Origin: Palleronia rufa
GTDB lineage: Bacteria; Pseudomonadota; Alphaproteobacteria; Rhodobacterales; Rhodobacteraceae
Direction: 5' to 3'
Assembly (NCBI RefSeq): GCF_000743715.1
Contig: NZ_JQEY01000005.1
Span: 31,710 to 95,709 of the forward strand
DNA length: 64,000 nt
Numbering within the stretch: the first letter of the stretch is position 1; every line of letters begins with the position of its first letter. This document shows positions 8,910 to 17,331 of the stretch, piece by piece. The translations under genes and the position numbers were made by a program. The notes below the pieces were generated by a model, which was given only the letters and a program-made list of their open reading frames with translations, made no database searches and was not told the origin of the DNA.

Positions 8910-9896
8910 ATGCGTCCCGTCCAGATTGCCGCCGTCCCGATTGCCGCCGCCCTGATCGCCCTGGCCGGGCCCGTCCATGCCAACAAGGTCTTCGTGTCGA
9001 ACGAAAAGGGCAACACCGTCACCGTCATCGACAGCGACACCTGGGAGGTGCTGGAGGAGTTCCCCGCCGGCAACCGTCCCCGCGGCATCACCATCAGCCC
9101 GGACGGCGCAAAGGTCTATGTCGCGGCCTCCGACGACGATACCGTGCGCGTCTTCGACGCCGACACCTACCAGGAGCTCTACACCCTGCCCTCCGGTCCC
9201 GACCCGGAGCTGTTCGTGCTGAACCACGGTGGCAACCCGCTCTACATCGCCAATGAGGACGACAACCTGGTGACCGTCACCGACACCGAAAGCCACACCA
9301 TCCTGGCGGAGGTCCCCGTGGGGGTCGAGCCGGAGGGGATGGGCATCAGCCCGGACGGCAAATGGGTGGTCAACACCTCCGAAACCACCAACATGGCGCA
9401 TTTCATCTCGACCGAGGACTACCAGATCAAGTACAATATCCTGGTGGACCAGCGCCCCCGCTACGCCCAGTTCACCGACGACGGCACCCGCCTCTACGTG
9501 TCGTCTGAGATCGGCGGCACCGTGTCGGTGATCGACATCGCCGCCGACGGCACGCCCACGCTGGTGGACAAGATCGCCTTCGAGGTGCCCGGCGTGCTGC
9601 CCGAATGGCTCCAGCCCGTGGGGGTCAAGGTGACCGCGGACGGCAGCCGGGTGTTCGTGGCGCTCGGCCCCGCCAACCGCGTGGCGGTGATCGACGGCGA
9701 GACGCTGGAGGTCGTCGACTACATCATCACCGGCCAGCGGGTCTGGCAGCTCGCCTTCACGCCGGACCAGAAGTACCTCATCACCACCAACGGCAATTCC
9801 AACGACGTCACCGTGATCGACGTGGCCGCCGAAAAGGCGATCCGCTCGGTCCAGGTGGGCCAGCAACCCTGGGGCGTCGTGGTGGCGCCGGACTGA
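8910..9896 (+). CDS. PQQ-associated YVTN beta-propeller repeat protein
   Basis: A 328-residue exported protein made almost entirely of YVTN-type repeats. The pattern (V/I)xxxxTWEVLEEFPAGNRPRGITISPDG-KVYVA recurs about seven times, which predicts a single seven-bladed propeller. It matches the PQQ-dependent catabolism-associated beta-propeller family that travels with the binding protein just upstream. Location is periplasmic by its signal peptide (PVQIAAVPIAAALIALAGPVHA). No catalytic residues are evident; a binding or scaffolding role is inferred. Confidence 0.85.
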   Translation: MRPVQIAAVPIAAALIALAGPVHANKVFVSNEKGNTVTVIDSDTWEVLEEFPAGNRPRGITISPDGAKVYVAASDDDTVRVFDADTYQELYTLPSGPDPELFVLNHGGNPLYIANEDDNLVTVTDTESHTILAEVPVGVEPEGMGISPDGKWVVNTSETTNMAHFISTEDYQIKYNILVDQRPRYAQFTDDGTRLYVSSEIGGTVSVIDIAADGTPTLVDKIAFEVPGVLPEWLQPVGVKVTADGSRVFVALGPANRVAVIDGETLEVVDYIITGQRVWQLAFTPDQKYLITTNGNSNDVTVIDVAAEKAIRSVQVGQQPWGVVVAPD

Positions 9897-9908
9897 AAGG
9901 ACCCGCCC

Positions 9909-10331
9909 GTGAAACGCATCGCCCTCATCGCCCTGCTGGCCGCCACCCCCGCGGCCGCCCATGAATACGGCTTCGCCGGCATCCTGTCGAACACCAACAA
10001 GGCGGACATGCCGGGCCTGACCCTGTCGGTCGGCACGCCCATCGCCGACGGGCCGATCACGCTGAAATCCGGCACCATGTACGAGCTGGAGATCGCGGCC
10101 GACGGCTCGGGTGAGCTGGCGCTGGAGGCGCCGGGCTTTTTCCGCGCCATCTGGGTCAACGAGGTGGTCGTCAACGGGCTGGAGATCCGTCCCTTCGGCC
10201 TCGAATCGGTCGAGTTCGACCAGGCCGGCACGATGGAGATCGAGTTCCTTGCCATCAGGCCCGGCCAGTATGAAATCCGCATCCCCGGCGCCCGCGGCGA
10301 CAGCCAGCGCGTCAGCGTGACGATCCAGTAG
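9909..10331 (+). CDS. Exported cupredoxin-fold-like protein of the PQQ locus
   Basis: A 140-residue protein starting at GTG, with GAAAGGAC ahead of it. After the signal peptide (KRIALIALLAATPAAA) the sequence is rich in beta strands with alternating hydrophobics: TMYELEIAADGSGELALEAPGFF, then AGTMEIEFLAIRPGQYEIRIPGARG. The outline is cupredoxin-like, but I see no Cys or Met copper ligand near the C-terminus and only one His. Metal binding is therefore unlikely. It lies 13 bases after the propeller gene and probably belongs to the same operon. Confidence 0.65.
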   Translation: MKRIALIALLAATPAAAHEYGFAGILSNTNKADMPGLTLSVGTPIADGPITLKSGTMYELEIAADGSGELALEAPGFFRAIWVNEVVVNGLEIRPFGLESVEFDQAGTMEIEFLAIRPGQYEIRIPGARGDSQRVSVTIQ

Positions 10332-10353
10332 CCCCGGGGCCGGCAGCCTCCGT

Positions 10354-10554
10354 TCAGATCGCGGTGCCGTCCGGCACCGGACGGCACCGCCACTGGCGGA
10401 TCTCGAACGCCGGGTGCGTCCCGATCCATCTGGCCAGCGCCGGTTGCGCGTCGGTCATGCATTGCTGCGCAGACACGTCCGTAAAGATCAGGCTACGCTC
10501 CTGGCACTGGTCGGGGGCGGTGCTGAGGCAGGTGATGAAGAGAAGTTCGATCAT
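10354..10554 (-). CDS. Small cysteine-containing protein of unknown function
   Basis: A 66-residue protein starting MIELLFITCLS with an AGAGGA ribosome site upstream. It has four cysteines (TCLS, DQCQ, QQCM, WRCR), two tryptophans, and a hydrophobic N-terminus that may be a signal segment. I do not recognise the family. It lies between the propeller operon and the sensor kinase and is oriented opposite to both. The cysteine spacing and the good ribosome site make it more credible than a chance frame. Confidence 0.6.
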   Translation of the reverse strand: MIELLFITCLSTAPDQCQERSLIFTDVSAQQCMTDAQPALARWIGTHPAFEIRQWRCRPVPDGTAI

Positions 10555-10719
10555 CCGGCGGGTCCTCTCGGGTCTTGCGTCCGGTTCCGTCCTCGCATCG
10601 CGCGGACCCGCCGGCCAGGAAACTGCGCCGTCCCCGATGCCGGGCGGCACAGCCTGCACGGACACCGGGCGGGCGTGCCGCGCCGTCGCCCGTCCGGGGC
10701 TCGGGGTCCGGCTTTGCGG

Positions 10720-12300
10720 ATGAGGATAGCCCCAACGTCGCTGCGGTCAAAGCTCGCGCTTGGGGCCGCGCTGCTCTGTCTCACGACCCTCACCGTTGCG
10801 ATCTTGTCGGTCTGGGCGACGGACCGCATGGGCCGCCGCCTTGACGCGGCACTGTCGGCGGAGGCCCGCGTCGCGCGCTACGCAGAGCTCTCGACGGAGG
10901 TGTCCAGCTTCATCGTCATCGCCGCGGAGACGGTCCAGAGCGGCCTTCCCGCCGCCGACCGCGCCGCCCGGCTGGACACGCTGGCCGCCTCCATCGCCGG
11001 CACCTTCGCCCGGCTCCGCGCCGACCTCGGCGCGGCGGTCGAAGCGGCCCGCGCCCTGGGACTGGACGAGGCGTCGCGCCGCGCCACCCAGTCCCTGGGG
11101 ATCGCGCGGATGGAGGCGCAGTTCGACGCCACGTTGCGCGCCTTCACCACCGGGGACGCCGCCCCGGAGCGCCTGCGCGGCACGCTCGACGCCTTCGCCA
11201 CCGGGTTCGATCCGCTTCTGAACGGCGTCGTGGCCGAGGAGATCCGCGCCCGCACGGTCCTTCTGGACGGCATCGACGCCCTGCGCCGGCAACTGACGCT
11301 CGGCGCGCTCGCGCTTTCCGGGCTGGCGGTTCTGGCCGCGCTCGCCTTCTACGCCGGGCTGGTGCGTCCCCATTTCCGCCGCATCGACATGGTGGTGGAG
11401 GCCGCGCGCCGCATCGGCCAGGAGGATTTCGCCGTCACGCTTCCCGACACCAGACCGGATGAGATCGGCCGCCTGATGGAAGAGACCGCGCGCGCGGCCG
11501 CGGCGCTCAGAGCCCGCCGCGACGCGGTGGACGCCGAATGGCGCCGGCTCAGCGACACCGTCGCCGCGCGCACCGCGGACCTTCGCGCCGCCAACGACCG
11601 CCTGGCGCGCGTCGACGGGGACCGCCGCCGCTTCTTCGCCGACATCAGCCATGAGCTGCGCACGCCGCTCACCGTCATCGCCATGGAGGCCGAGATCGGC
11701 CGCGCCGCGGGCGGCGACACCGCAGCCGCCTTCGCCACCATCCAGTCCCGCGCCGCCGGTCTCAACCGCCGCATCGACGACCTGTTGCGCATCGCGCGTT
11801 CCGACACCGGGCGGCTGGCGCTGGAGGAGGCCGCCCTGGACCTGGCCGCGGTCGCCGGCTCCGCGTTGGAGGAAACCGGCGCGATCCTGGCCAACGCCGG
11901 TCTCACCGTTGCCGCCGTGCCGGAGGGCCCGCTGCCCTGTCGGGGCGATCCGAACTGGCTGCGGCAGGTTATCGCCACGCTGATCGCCAATGCCGCGCGC
12001 CATGCGAAAGGCGGCCGCCTGCTGGCGCTGGAAGGCGCGGCGGATGCGGGGGCCGTCCGCCTGGCCATCATCGACAACGGCCCCGGCCTGCCGGCGCACG
12101 CCGACCTCTTCGACCGCTTCGCGCAGGGCGCCGGGCCGATGCGGGGGCAGGGGTTCGGCATCGGTCTGGCGCTGGCGCGCTGGGTGGTCGAGGCCCATGG
12201 CGGCACCCTGACGCTGACCAGCCCGGTCCCGCCCGGCCGCGCGCTTGGGACCAATCCCGGCACCATGGTGGATCTGTCCCTCCCCGCGGACCCGCGCTAA
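10720..12300 (+). CDS. Sensor histidine kinase of the xox/pqq locus
   Basis: A 526-residue membrane kinase. A first transmembrane helix lies near residues 13-32 and a long helical periplasmic part follows. A second helix (~190-213, LGALALSGLAVLAALAFYAGL) leads to a HAMP linker. The DHp helix carries the phosphoryl-accepting His311 in ISHELRTPLTV. The ATP domain has an N-box (IANAARHAKGG), DNGPGLP and GFGIGLALARWVV. The ATG at 10720 was chosen because upstream in-frame sequence is not protein-like. The response regulator starts ten bases downstream. Control of the methanol genes is inferred from position. Confidence 0.88.
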   Translation: MRIAPTSLRSKLALGAALLCLTTLTVAILSVWATDRMGRRLDAALSAEARVARYAELSTEVSSFIVIAAETVQSGLPAADRAARLDTLAASIAGTFARLRADLGAAVEAARALGLDEASRRATQSLGIARMEAQFDATLRAFTTGDAAPERLRGTLDAFATGFDPLLNGVVAEEIRARTVLLDGIDALRRQLTLGALALSGLAVLAALAFYAGLVRPHFRRIDMVVEAARRIGQEDFAVTLPDTRPDEIGRLMEETARAAAALRARRDAVDAEWRRLSDTVAARTADLRAANDRLARVDGDRRRFFADISHELRTPLTVIAMEAEIGRAAGGDTAAAFATIQSRAAGLNRRIDDLLRIARSDTGRLALEEAALDLAAVAGSALEETGAILANAGLTVAAVPEGPLPCRGDPNWLRQVIATLIANAARHAKGGRLLALEGAADAGAVRLAIIDNGPGLPAHADLFDRFAQGAGPMRGQGFGIGLALARWVVEAHGGTLTLTSPVPPGRALGTNPGTMVDLSLPADPR

Positions 12301-12309
12301 CCCCGGGGC

Positions 12310-12987
12310 ATGACCGACACCCGCCCCGTTCTGATCGTGGACGATGAGCCGCAGATCGCCTCGGCCCTGTCCCGCGGCCTGGCGCTCCACGGCTTCGCCA
12401 CGGTGGCCGAGCACGACGCGGAGGGCGCGCTGGCCCGCCTGCGGGGCGGCGGGCTGCGCGCGGCCGTGATCGACGTGATGCTCGGACCGGACAGCGGGCT
12501 CAGGCTTGTCGCGCGGGCCCGCGAACTGGGCGTTGGCCTGCCGATCCTGATGCTCTCCGCCCTGAGCGAGGTCGAGGACCGTACCGCCGGGCTGGACGCC
12601 GGGGCCGACGATTACGTGGTCAAGCCGTTCTCGCTCGATGAGCTGGTCGCCCGCCTCCGCGTGCAGGAACGCCGCGTGTCGCAGACCCGCTCGGAACTGG
12701 TCCGCGCCGAACGCGCCGTGCGCGGCGCCGGCCGGGAGGTCGTGCTGACAGAGCGCGAATTCGCCCTTCTGTCGCTCCTCGCCGCCCATGCCGGAGAGGT
12801 CCTGTCCCGGGGCTATATTTTCGACACGCTCTGGTCGAAGGAGGGCACGTCCTCGGAGAACATCGTCGATGTCTATGTGGGCTACCTGCGCAAGAAGATG
12901 GACCCGATGACCGGCTTCGGATTCGAGATCCACACCCTGCGCAACCGCGGCTTCCGCCTGACCGGAACGCGCCCTCAGATCGCCTGA
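12310..12987 (+). CDS. OmpR-family response regulator
   Basis: A 225-residue two-domain regulator. The receiver domain has the acidic pocket VDDEP, phospho-acceptor Asp55 (VIDVMLGPDSG), Ser in MLSALSE and Lys in VVKPFSLDEL. The C-terminal winged helix carries LTEREFALLSLLAAHAGEVLSR and IVDVYVGYLRKKMDP. It pairs with the upstream kinase and ends 160 bases before pqqA, so regulation of PQQ synthesis and of xoxF is plausible. The two-component pair occupies the same type of position as the MxaYX and FlhSR regulators of methylotrophs; I do not claim orthology. Confidence 0.9.
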   Translation: MTDTRPVLIVDDEPQIASALSRGLALHGFATVAEHDAEGALARLRGGGLRAAVIDVMLGPDSGLRLVARARELGVGLPILMLSALSEVEDRTAGLDAGADDYVVKPFSLDELVARLRVQERRVSQTRSELVRAERAVRGAGREVVLTEREFALLSLLAAHAGEVLSRGYIFDTLWSKEGTSSENIVDVYVGYLRKKMDPMTGFGFEIHTLRNRGFRLTGTRPQIA

Positions 12988-13147
12988 GAGCGCGGTCGCG
13001 CTGCCGTGCCCAACGTCATGGGACCAAAGGCTTATTATTTCTTAGGCATGAGTCTTTGCGCAGCCCTGCGTTCCCTGTCATTCTAGAGTGGCAATGAGTC
13101 GGCGGGACGGTCCCGCCCGCGTCACGCAATCTGTAGGAGGATCCCTC
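12988..13147 (+). promoter_or_regulatory. pqqA upstream region
   Basis: The 160 bases between the regulator and pqqA are locally AT-richer (TTATTATTTCTTAGG near 13032-13046) than the surroundings and are the likely promoter/leader of the pqq operon. An AGGAGG ribosome site lies at 13135-13140. No terminator hairpin with T-run was seen. Confidence 0.4.
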
Positions 13148-13243
13148 ATGGCCTGGAGCAAACCCAGCATCCGCGAGATCGAGTGCGGCATGGAAATCAA
13201 CATGTACGGCCCGGACGAAGACGGCGGCGTCGTCCTGTTCTGA
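13148..13243 (+). CDS. pqqA: Coenzyme PQQ precursor peptide PqqA
   Basis: A 31-residue peptide too short for ordinary gene finding, with a strong AGGAGG seven bases before its ATG. It contains the conserved Glu-Ile-Asn-Met-Tyr core (E16 and Y20). These are the glutamate and tyrosine that PqqE crosslinks and that become the PQQ skeleton. The N-terminal WSKPSIREIE resembles the WxKPxxxExxxG leader seen in this family. The C-terminal tail (GPDEDGGVVLF) is longer and more acidic than in many homologues. It lies directly upstream of pqqB. Confidence 0.93.
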   Translation: MAWSKPSIREIECGMEINMYGPDEDGGVVLF

Positions 13244-13265
13244 TCCGGTTGCGCGCGGGCCTCGC

Positions 13266-14159
13266 ATGACGCTCCGCGCGCGCATCCTTGGGGCGGCTGC
13301 CGGTGGCGGACTGCCCCAATGGAACTGTGGGTGCGACAACTGCGCCTTGGCCCGCCGGGGCGACATCCCGGCACAGACGCAAAGCTCGCTCGCCGTGTCG
13401 GCCGACGGCGCCGCCTGGGCAGTCCTCAACGCCTCTCCGGACATCCGCGACCAGCTTGCCCGCACGCCGGAGCTGCATCCCACGGGCCTGCGCGAGATAC
13501 CCTTGCGGGCGGTGCTGGTGACCAACGGCGACATCGACCATATCGCCGGCCTGCTGACCCTGCGGGAGATGCAGCCCTTCACCCTCTTCGCCACGCCACA
13601 GATCCATGAGGTGCTGCGCGCCAACCCGGTGTTCGACGCGCTGAACGATTCGGTCGTGGAGCGGGTGCGGATCTCGCTGGAGCAGCCGTTCGACCTGCTG
13701 CCCGGCCTGACGGCGACGCTGTTCGCGGTTCCGGGCAAGGTTCCGCTCTACATGGAGGGGGAGGAGGTGCAGACCGACATGATGGGCGAACAGACGGTCG
13801 GGGTCCTACTGGACTCTTACAAGACTCTTACGGTTTTCATACCCGGCTGCGCCCACCTTTCGGACGGGCTCAGGGCGCGGATCGCGGGGGCCGACACGGT
13901 GTTCTTCGATGGCACGCTCTGGCAGGACGATGAGATGATCCGGGCAGGGCTGGGCCGCAAGACCGGCGCCAGGATGGGGCATATGTCCATGTCCGGCCCG
14001 GACGGGTCCATCGCCGCCTTCGACGGGATGGACATCGGGCGCAAGGTGTTCATTCACATGAACAATACCAATCCGGTTCTGCGCCCGGACAGCCCCGAAC
14101 GCGCCCGTGCGGAGGCCGCCGGATGGATGATCGGACAGGACGGAATGGAGATCCCATGA
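13266..14159 (+). CDS. pqqB: PQQ biosynthesis protein PqqB
   Basis: A 297-residue metallo-beta-lactamase-fold protein with the PqqB pattern LGAAAGGGLPQWNCGCDNC near the start and TNGDIDHIAGLLTLRE in the metal-site region. The C-terminal half has FFDGTLWQDDEMI, GHMSMSGPDGS and VFIHMNNTNPVL. PqqB is an iron-dependent hydroxylase-like enzyme acting on the tyrosine part of the PQQ precursor. It follows pqqA by 22 bases with a weak ribosome site, so expression probably depends on the pqqA promoter. Its stop overlaps pqqC by four bases. Confidence 0.96.
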   Translation: MTLRARILGAAAGGGLPQWNCGCDNCALARRGDIPAQTQSSLAVSADGAAWAVLNASPDIRDQLARTPELHPTGLREIPLRAVLVTNGDIDHIAGLLTLREMQPFTLFATPQIHEVLRANPVFDALNDSVVERVRISLEQPFDLLPGLTATLFAVPGKVPLYMEGEEVQTDMMGEQTVGVLLDSYKTLTVFIPGCAHLSDGLRARIAGADTVFFDGTLWQDDEMIRAGLGRKTGARMGHMSMSGPDGSIAAFDGMDIGRKVFIHMNNTNPVLRPDSPERARAEAAGWMIGQDGMEIP

Positions 14160-14905
14160 CCCAGACCAGGCACGCGTTCGAAGCCCGCCTGCGCCAGATC
14201 GGCGCCGAGCGCTATCACGACCGCCATCCGTTCCACGACCTGCTGCACGGCGGCGGATGCAGCCCCGACCAGGTCCGCGCCTGGGTGATAAATCGTTATT
14301 ATTATCAACACTCTATCCCTATGAAGGACGCGGCCTTCATGTCCCGCGTGGAGGATCCCGCCCTCCGCCGCCAGTGGCGCAGCCGGATCGAGGACCACGA
14401 CGGCACCGACACGAACGAGGGCGGCATCCGCCGCTGGCTGCGCCTGGCCCGCGCCGTGGGCCTGGACCCGGATTACGTCGCCTCTACCCAGGGGGTTCTT
14501 CCGGCCACGAAATTCGCCGTGGATGCCTATGTCCGCTTCGTCCGCGACAAGACCCTGCTGGAGGCCGTCGCCGCCTCCCTGACCGAGCTTTTCGCCCCCA
14601 AGATCCACAAGGACCGCATCGCGGGGCTTCTGCAAAACTATGATTTCGCTGACGATTCCTCGCTCTCATACTTCCAGAACCGGCTGGCGGAGGCGCCCAA
14701 GGACGTGGCCTTCGGCCTTGCCTGGGTGCTCGACCACGCCGATACGGCCGAAAAGCAGGACGCCGCCGCCAACGCATTGATCTTCAAGACCGATGTGCTC
14801 TGGTCCCAGCTCGACGCGCTCCACGCCGCCTATGTCGCGCCCGCCCGGATCCCGCCCGGCGCATGGCAGCCCGGTACGGGCCTTCTGGCCGGACGGGCGG
14901 CCTGA
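14156..14905 (+). CDS. pqqC: Pyrroloquinoline-quinone synthase PqqC
   Basis: A 249-residue TENA/HO-like helical bundle enzyme that performs the final ring closure and eight-electron oxidation to PQQ. Diagnostic segments are YHDRHPFHDLLHGG at the N-terminus, WVINRYYYQHSIPMKDAAFMSR, and the late LDHADTAEKQDAA. The active-site His and Tyr/Arg residues of the family lie in these blocks. The ATG at 14156 overlaps the pqqB stop (ATGA), which supports this start over an in-frame codon 11 codons earlier. It overlaps pqqD by one base at its stop. Confidence 0.96.
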   Translation: MTQTRHAFEARLRQIGAERYHDRHPFHDLLHGGGCSPDQVRAWVINRYYYQHSIPMKDAAFMSRVEDPALRRQWRSRIEDHDGTDTNEGGIRRWLRLARAVGLDPDYVASTQGVLPATKFAVDAYVRFVRDKTLLEAVAASLTELFAPKIHKDRIAGLLQNYDFADDSSLSYFQNRLAEAPKDVAFGLAWVLDHADTAEKQDAAANALIFKTDVLWSQLDALHAAYVAPARIPPGAWQPGTGLLAGRAA

Positions 14906-15180
14906 TGGACCCCGACGCCATCCCCTTCCTGCCCCGCGGCGTGCGCCTGCATCACGACCGGGTGCGCGATGCCTGGGTGCTGCTGGCGCCTGAGCGCGCC
15001 GTGTCGCTCGACCCCGTGGCCCATGCGGTCCTTTCGGAGGTCGACGGCACCCGCAGCCTGCGACAGATCACGGCGGCGCTGGCGGCCCGGTACGACGCCC
15101 CCGCCGAAGAAATCACCAAGGATTCCAGCGGCTTTTTCAAGGCGCTCCATGACCGCCGCTTTCTGGAGGTGCGCCCGTGA
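14905..15180 (+). CDS. pqqD: PqqA-binding chaperone PqqD
   Basis: A 91-residue protein with the PqqD (RiPP recognition element) fold: FLPRGVRLHHDRVRDAWVLLAPERAVSLD forms the beta-hairpin, and LRQITAALAARY with a C-terminal FFKALHDRRFLEV forms the helices. It binds PqqA and presents it to PqqE. The ATG overlaps the pqqC stop (TGATG) and its own stop overlaps the pqqE start. The whole pqqBCDE unit is therefore translationally coupled. Confidence 0.95.
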   Translation: MDPDAIPFLPRGVRLHHDRVRDAWVLLAPERAVSLDPVAHAVLSEVDGTRSLRQITAALAARYDAPAEEITKDSSGFFKALHDRRFLEVRP

Positions 15181-16286
15181 CCGACACCCGCCCGCCCATC
15201 GCCATGCTGGCCGAGCTGACTCATCGCTGCCCGCTGGCCTGCCCCTACTGCTCCAACCCGCTGGATCTGGCGCGCCAGGAGCAGGAGCTCGACACCGACA
15301 CCTGGGCGCGCGTGTTCGCGCAGGCCGCCGATCTCGGCGTGCTGCAACTCCACCTCTCGGGCGGGGAGCCTGCCTCCCGCCGCGATCTTGAGCCGCTGGT
15401 GACGGCGGCGCGGGACGCGGGCCTCTACACCAACCTCATCACCAGCGGGATCGGGCTGACCGAACGACGGTTGCAGGCCCTCGACGCCGCCGGTCTGGAC
15501 CATGTGCAACTGTCGCTGCAAGGGACCGACGCCACCATGGCCGACACCATCGGTGGCTATCGCGGCGGGTTCGACCGCAAGATGAAGGTGGCGGAGTGGA
15601 TCGGCACCATCGGCTTTCCGCTGACCCTGAACGCGGTGCTGCATCGGCGCAACCTGCATCAGCTGCCCCGCGCCATCGAGATGGCGGTGGAGATGGGCGC
15701 GCGGCGGATCGAGGTCGCCACCGTCCAGTTCCACGGCTGGGCGCTCCGGAACCGCGACGCGATGATGCCCACGCGCGAGCAGGCGCGCGAAGCCGACGCC
15801 ATCGTGGCCGAGGCGCGCGCCCGGCTGAAGGGCACGCTGGTGATCGACTACGTGCCCGCCGACTACCATTCCGACTATCCGAAGAGATGCATGGGCGGCT
15901 GGGGCTCCACCGGACTGGTGGTCGCCCCCGACGGGCAGGTGATGCCCTGCCACGCCGCCTCCACGATCCCGTCGCTCACGTTTCAGAACGTCCGCGACAC
16001 CGCGCTGCGCGACATCTGGTACGACGGCCCGGCCTTCAACGCCTATCGCGGCACCGGCTGGATGCAGGAACCCTGCGCGTCGTGCGAGCGCAAGACCGTC
16101 GATTTCGGCGGCTGCCGGTGTCAGGCCATGGCGATCGTGGGCGATCCCGCCGCCACCGATCCGGTCTGCATCAAGTCGCCCCACCGCGACGCTCTGACCG
16201 CGCAGGCCGACGCCCATGCCGCGGCTTCAGCCGATCTGGTCTATCGCATCGCGCCGGGCAAGCCGGTGCCGGAACCTGCGGACTAG
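15177..16286 (+). CDS. pqqE: Radical SAM PqqA peptide cyclase PqqE
   Basis: A 369-residue radical SAM/SPASM enzyme. The SAM-cluster cysteines are Cys18, Cys22 and Cys25 (CPLACPYC), followed by the GGEP motif (LHLSGGEPASRRD). The C-terminal SPASM region has CMGGWG, MPCHAA, CASCERKTVDFGGCRCQ and a late VCIKSPH. It forms the carbon-carbon bond between Glu and Tyr of PqqA. Its TAG stop (16284-16286) is built from the TA target duplication plus the first base of the IS630 element, so the insertion leaves the protein unchanged. Confidence 0.96.
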   Translation: MTDTRPPIAMLAELTHRCPLACPYCSNPLDLARQEQELDTDTWARVFAQAADLGVLQLHLSGGEPASRRDLEPLVTAARDAGLYTNLITSGIGLTERRLQALDAAGLDHVQLSLQGTDATMADTIGGYRGGFDRKMKVAEWIGTIGFPLTLNAVLHRRNLHQLPRAIEMAVEMGARRIEVATVQFHGWALRNRDAMMPTREQAREADAIVAEARARLKGTLVIDYVPADYHSDYPKRCMGGWGSTGLVVAPDGQVMPCHAASTIPSLTFQNVRDTALRDIWYDGPAFNAYRGTGWMQEPCASCERKTVDFGGCRCQAMAIVGDPAATDPVCIKSPHRDALTAQADAHAAASADLVYRIAPGKPVPEPAD

Positions 16287-17331
16287 AGCATGATGAGATT
16301 AGCTTGAAGCGTATCCAGTATTGGCGAGGTAGTTCGCGCACTCCTGTGGGCTGAAGCGGTCGAGCAGTGTCCCGATCCTGCGCCACGTTGCCTCCATTGT
16401 GCGCTCGGCTGCGTTGCGGAGCATGTGTTTGAGCTTCGAGAAGACCTGTTCAATCGGGTTCAGGTCGGGGCTGTAGGGCGGCAGAAAAAGTAGATGCGCT
16501 TTCGCGTTACGGATCGCCTGCCGCACGGCTTGCCCTTTGTGGCTGCCCAGATTGTCCATAACCACCACATCGCCCGGGCGCAGGGTTGGGACGAGCACGT
16601 GCGCGACATAAGCCCGGAACGCTTCGCCGTTGACGGGACCGTCCAAAACAAAGGGCGCGTCGATCCGATCATGACGCAGCGCTGCGATAAAGGTCATGGT
16701 GCGCCAGTGACCATGCGGGGCCCGCCCGATCAGGCGTTCACCTCTGGGAGCCCAGCCGCGCAGCGGGGCCATGTTGGTCTTGGCCCAGGTTTCATCAATG
16801 AACACGAGACGACGGGGGTCGATCCGGCCCTGGTGCCGCTTCCAGCGCACACGGCGGCGGCTCACGTCGGGGCGGTTCTGCTCCTCGGCGAGTTGGGTCT
16901 TTTTTTGAACGAGTAGCCCGTGCGGCGCACGAAGGCCCAGACGGTGCGGTAGTCGACCTTGAGCCCGCGCTCGGCCAGTTCCACCACCAGTCCGCGCAGT
17001 GTGAACGGCTCCGTTATCCGCTCCAGAAGCCACGCCTCATGCCCGCCTGCAATCTTGCGTGGCGGGTGGCCGCCTGTCCCTGCCGGAGCGCAACTCCCGG
17101 TCGCACGCAAACGCTGCGACCACTTCACAACACTGGACGGAGCCACATCCAGGGCCGCTGCGACCTGACGCACGCTCTCGCCCCCCAACAGCCGCGCCAT
17201 TGCCCTCTCTCGAAGGTCCATTGAAAGTGCTCTACCCACTACTCGCCCTCCATCTTGTGGTCGGCAACAGTGAATCACCAAAATGCAGGCCTGTGAATCC
17301 TCTATCGATTCAGGCTGATTTCATCCCGCTC
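16286..17331 (-). mobile_element. IS630-family insertion sequence, copy 1
   Basis: A 1046-bp element present twice in this window (second copy 23,805 bases downstream) with no difference I could find. Its ends are imperfect inverted repeats of about 25 bp, GAGCATGATGAGATTAGCTT on the left and GAGCGGGATGAAATCAGCCT on the reverse of the right end. It is flanked by a TA duplication (16284-16285 and 17332-17333) inside the sequence CTAG, as expected for IS630/Tc1-like elements. It carries one transposase in two frames. It sits at the convergent ends of pqqE and the ketopantoate-reductase-like gene. Confidence 0.95.
16299..17221 (-). CDS. IS630-family transposase, two frames joined by a -1 frameshift
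   Basis: Frame A (16862-17221) starts [19 protein letters not shown] and encodes the helix-turn-helix part. Frame B (16299-17033) carries the DDE catalytic domain: [30 protein letters not shown] and [11 protein letters not shown]. The frames overlap at a run of seven A on the coding strand (16900-16906). A -1 slip there gives an in-frame product of about 307 residues, reading GYSFKK then [12 protein letters not shown]. Such slippage is typical of IS630. A TTG at 17281 could extend frame A by 20 residues, but the ATG at 17221 fits the family better. Confidence 0.9.

Noticed and set aside
7644-9962. A 772-codon minus-strand frame across three plus-strand genes
   Set aside because: It spans gene boundaries, is His/Gly/Arg-rich and has no ribosome site or family. 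It is a codon-bias shadow.
9909-10331. Copper-binding cupredoxin
   Set aside because: The fold outline fits, but the Cys/Met/His ligand set near the C-terminus is absent.
10747-12933. A 728-codon minus-strand frame opposite the two-component genes
   Set aside because: Same reason: it ignores gene limits and encodes no recognisable domain, while the plus-strand genes have all kinase and regulator motifs.
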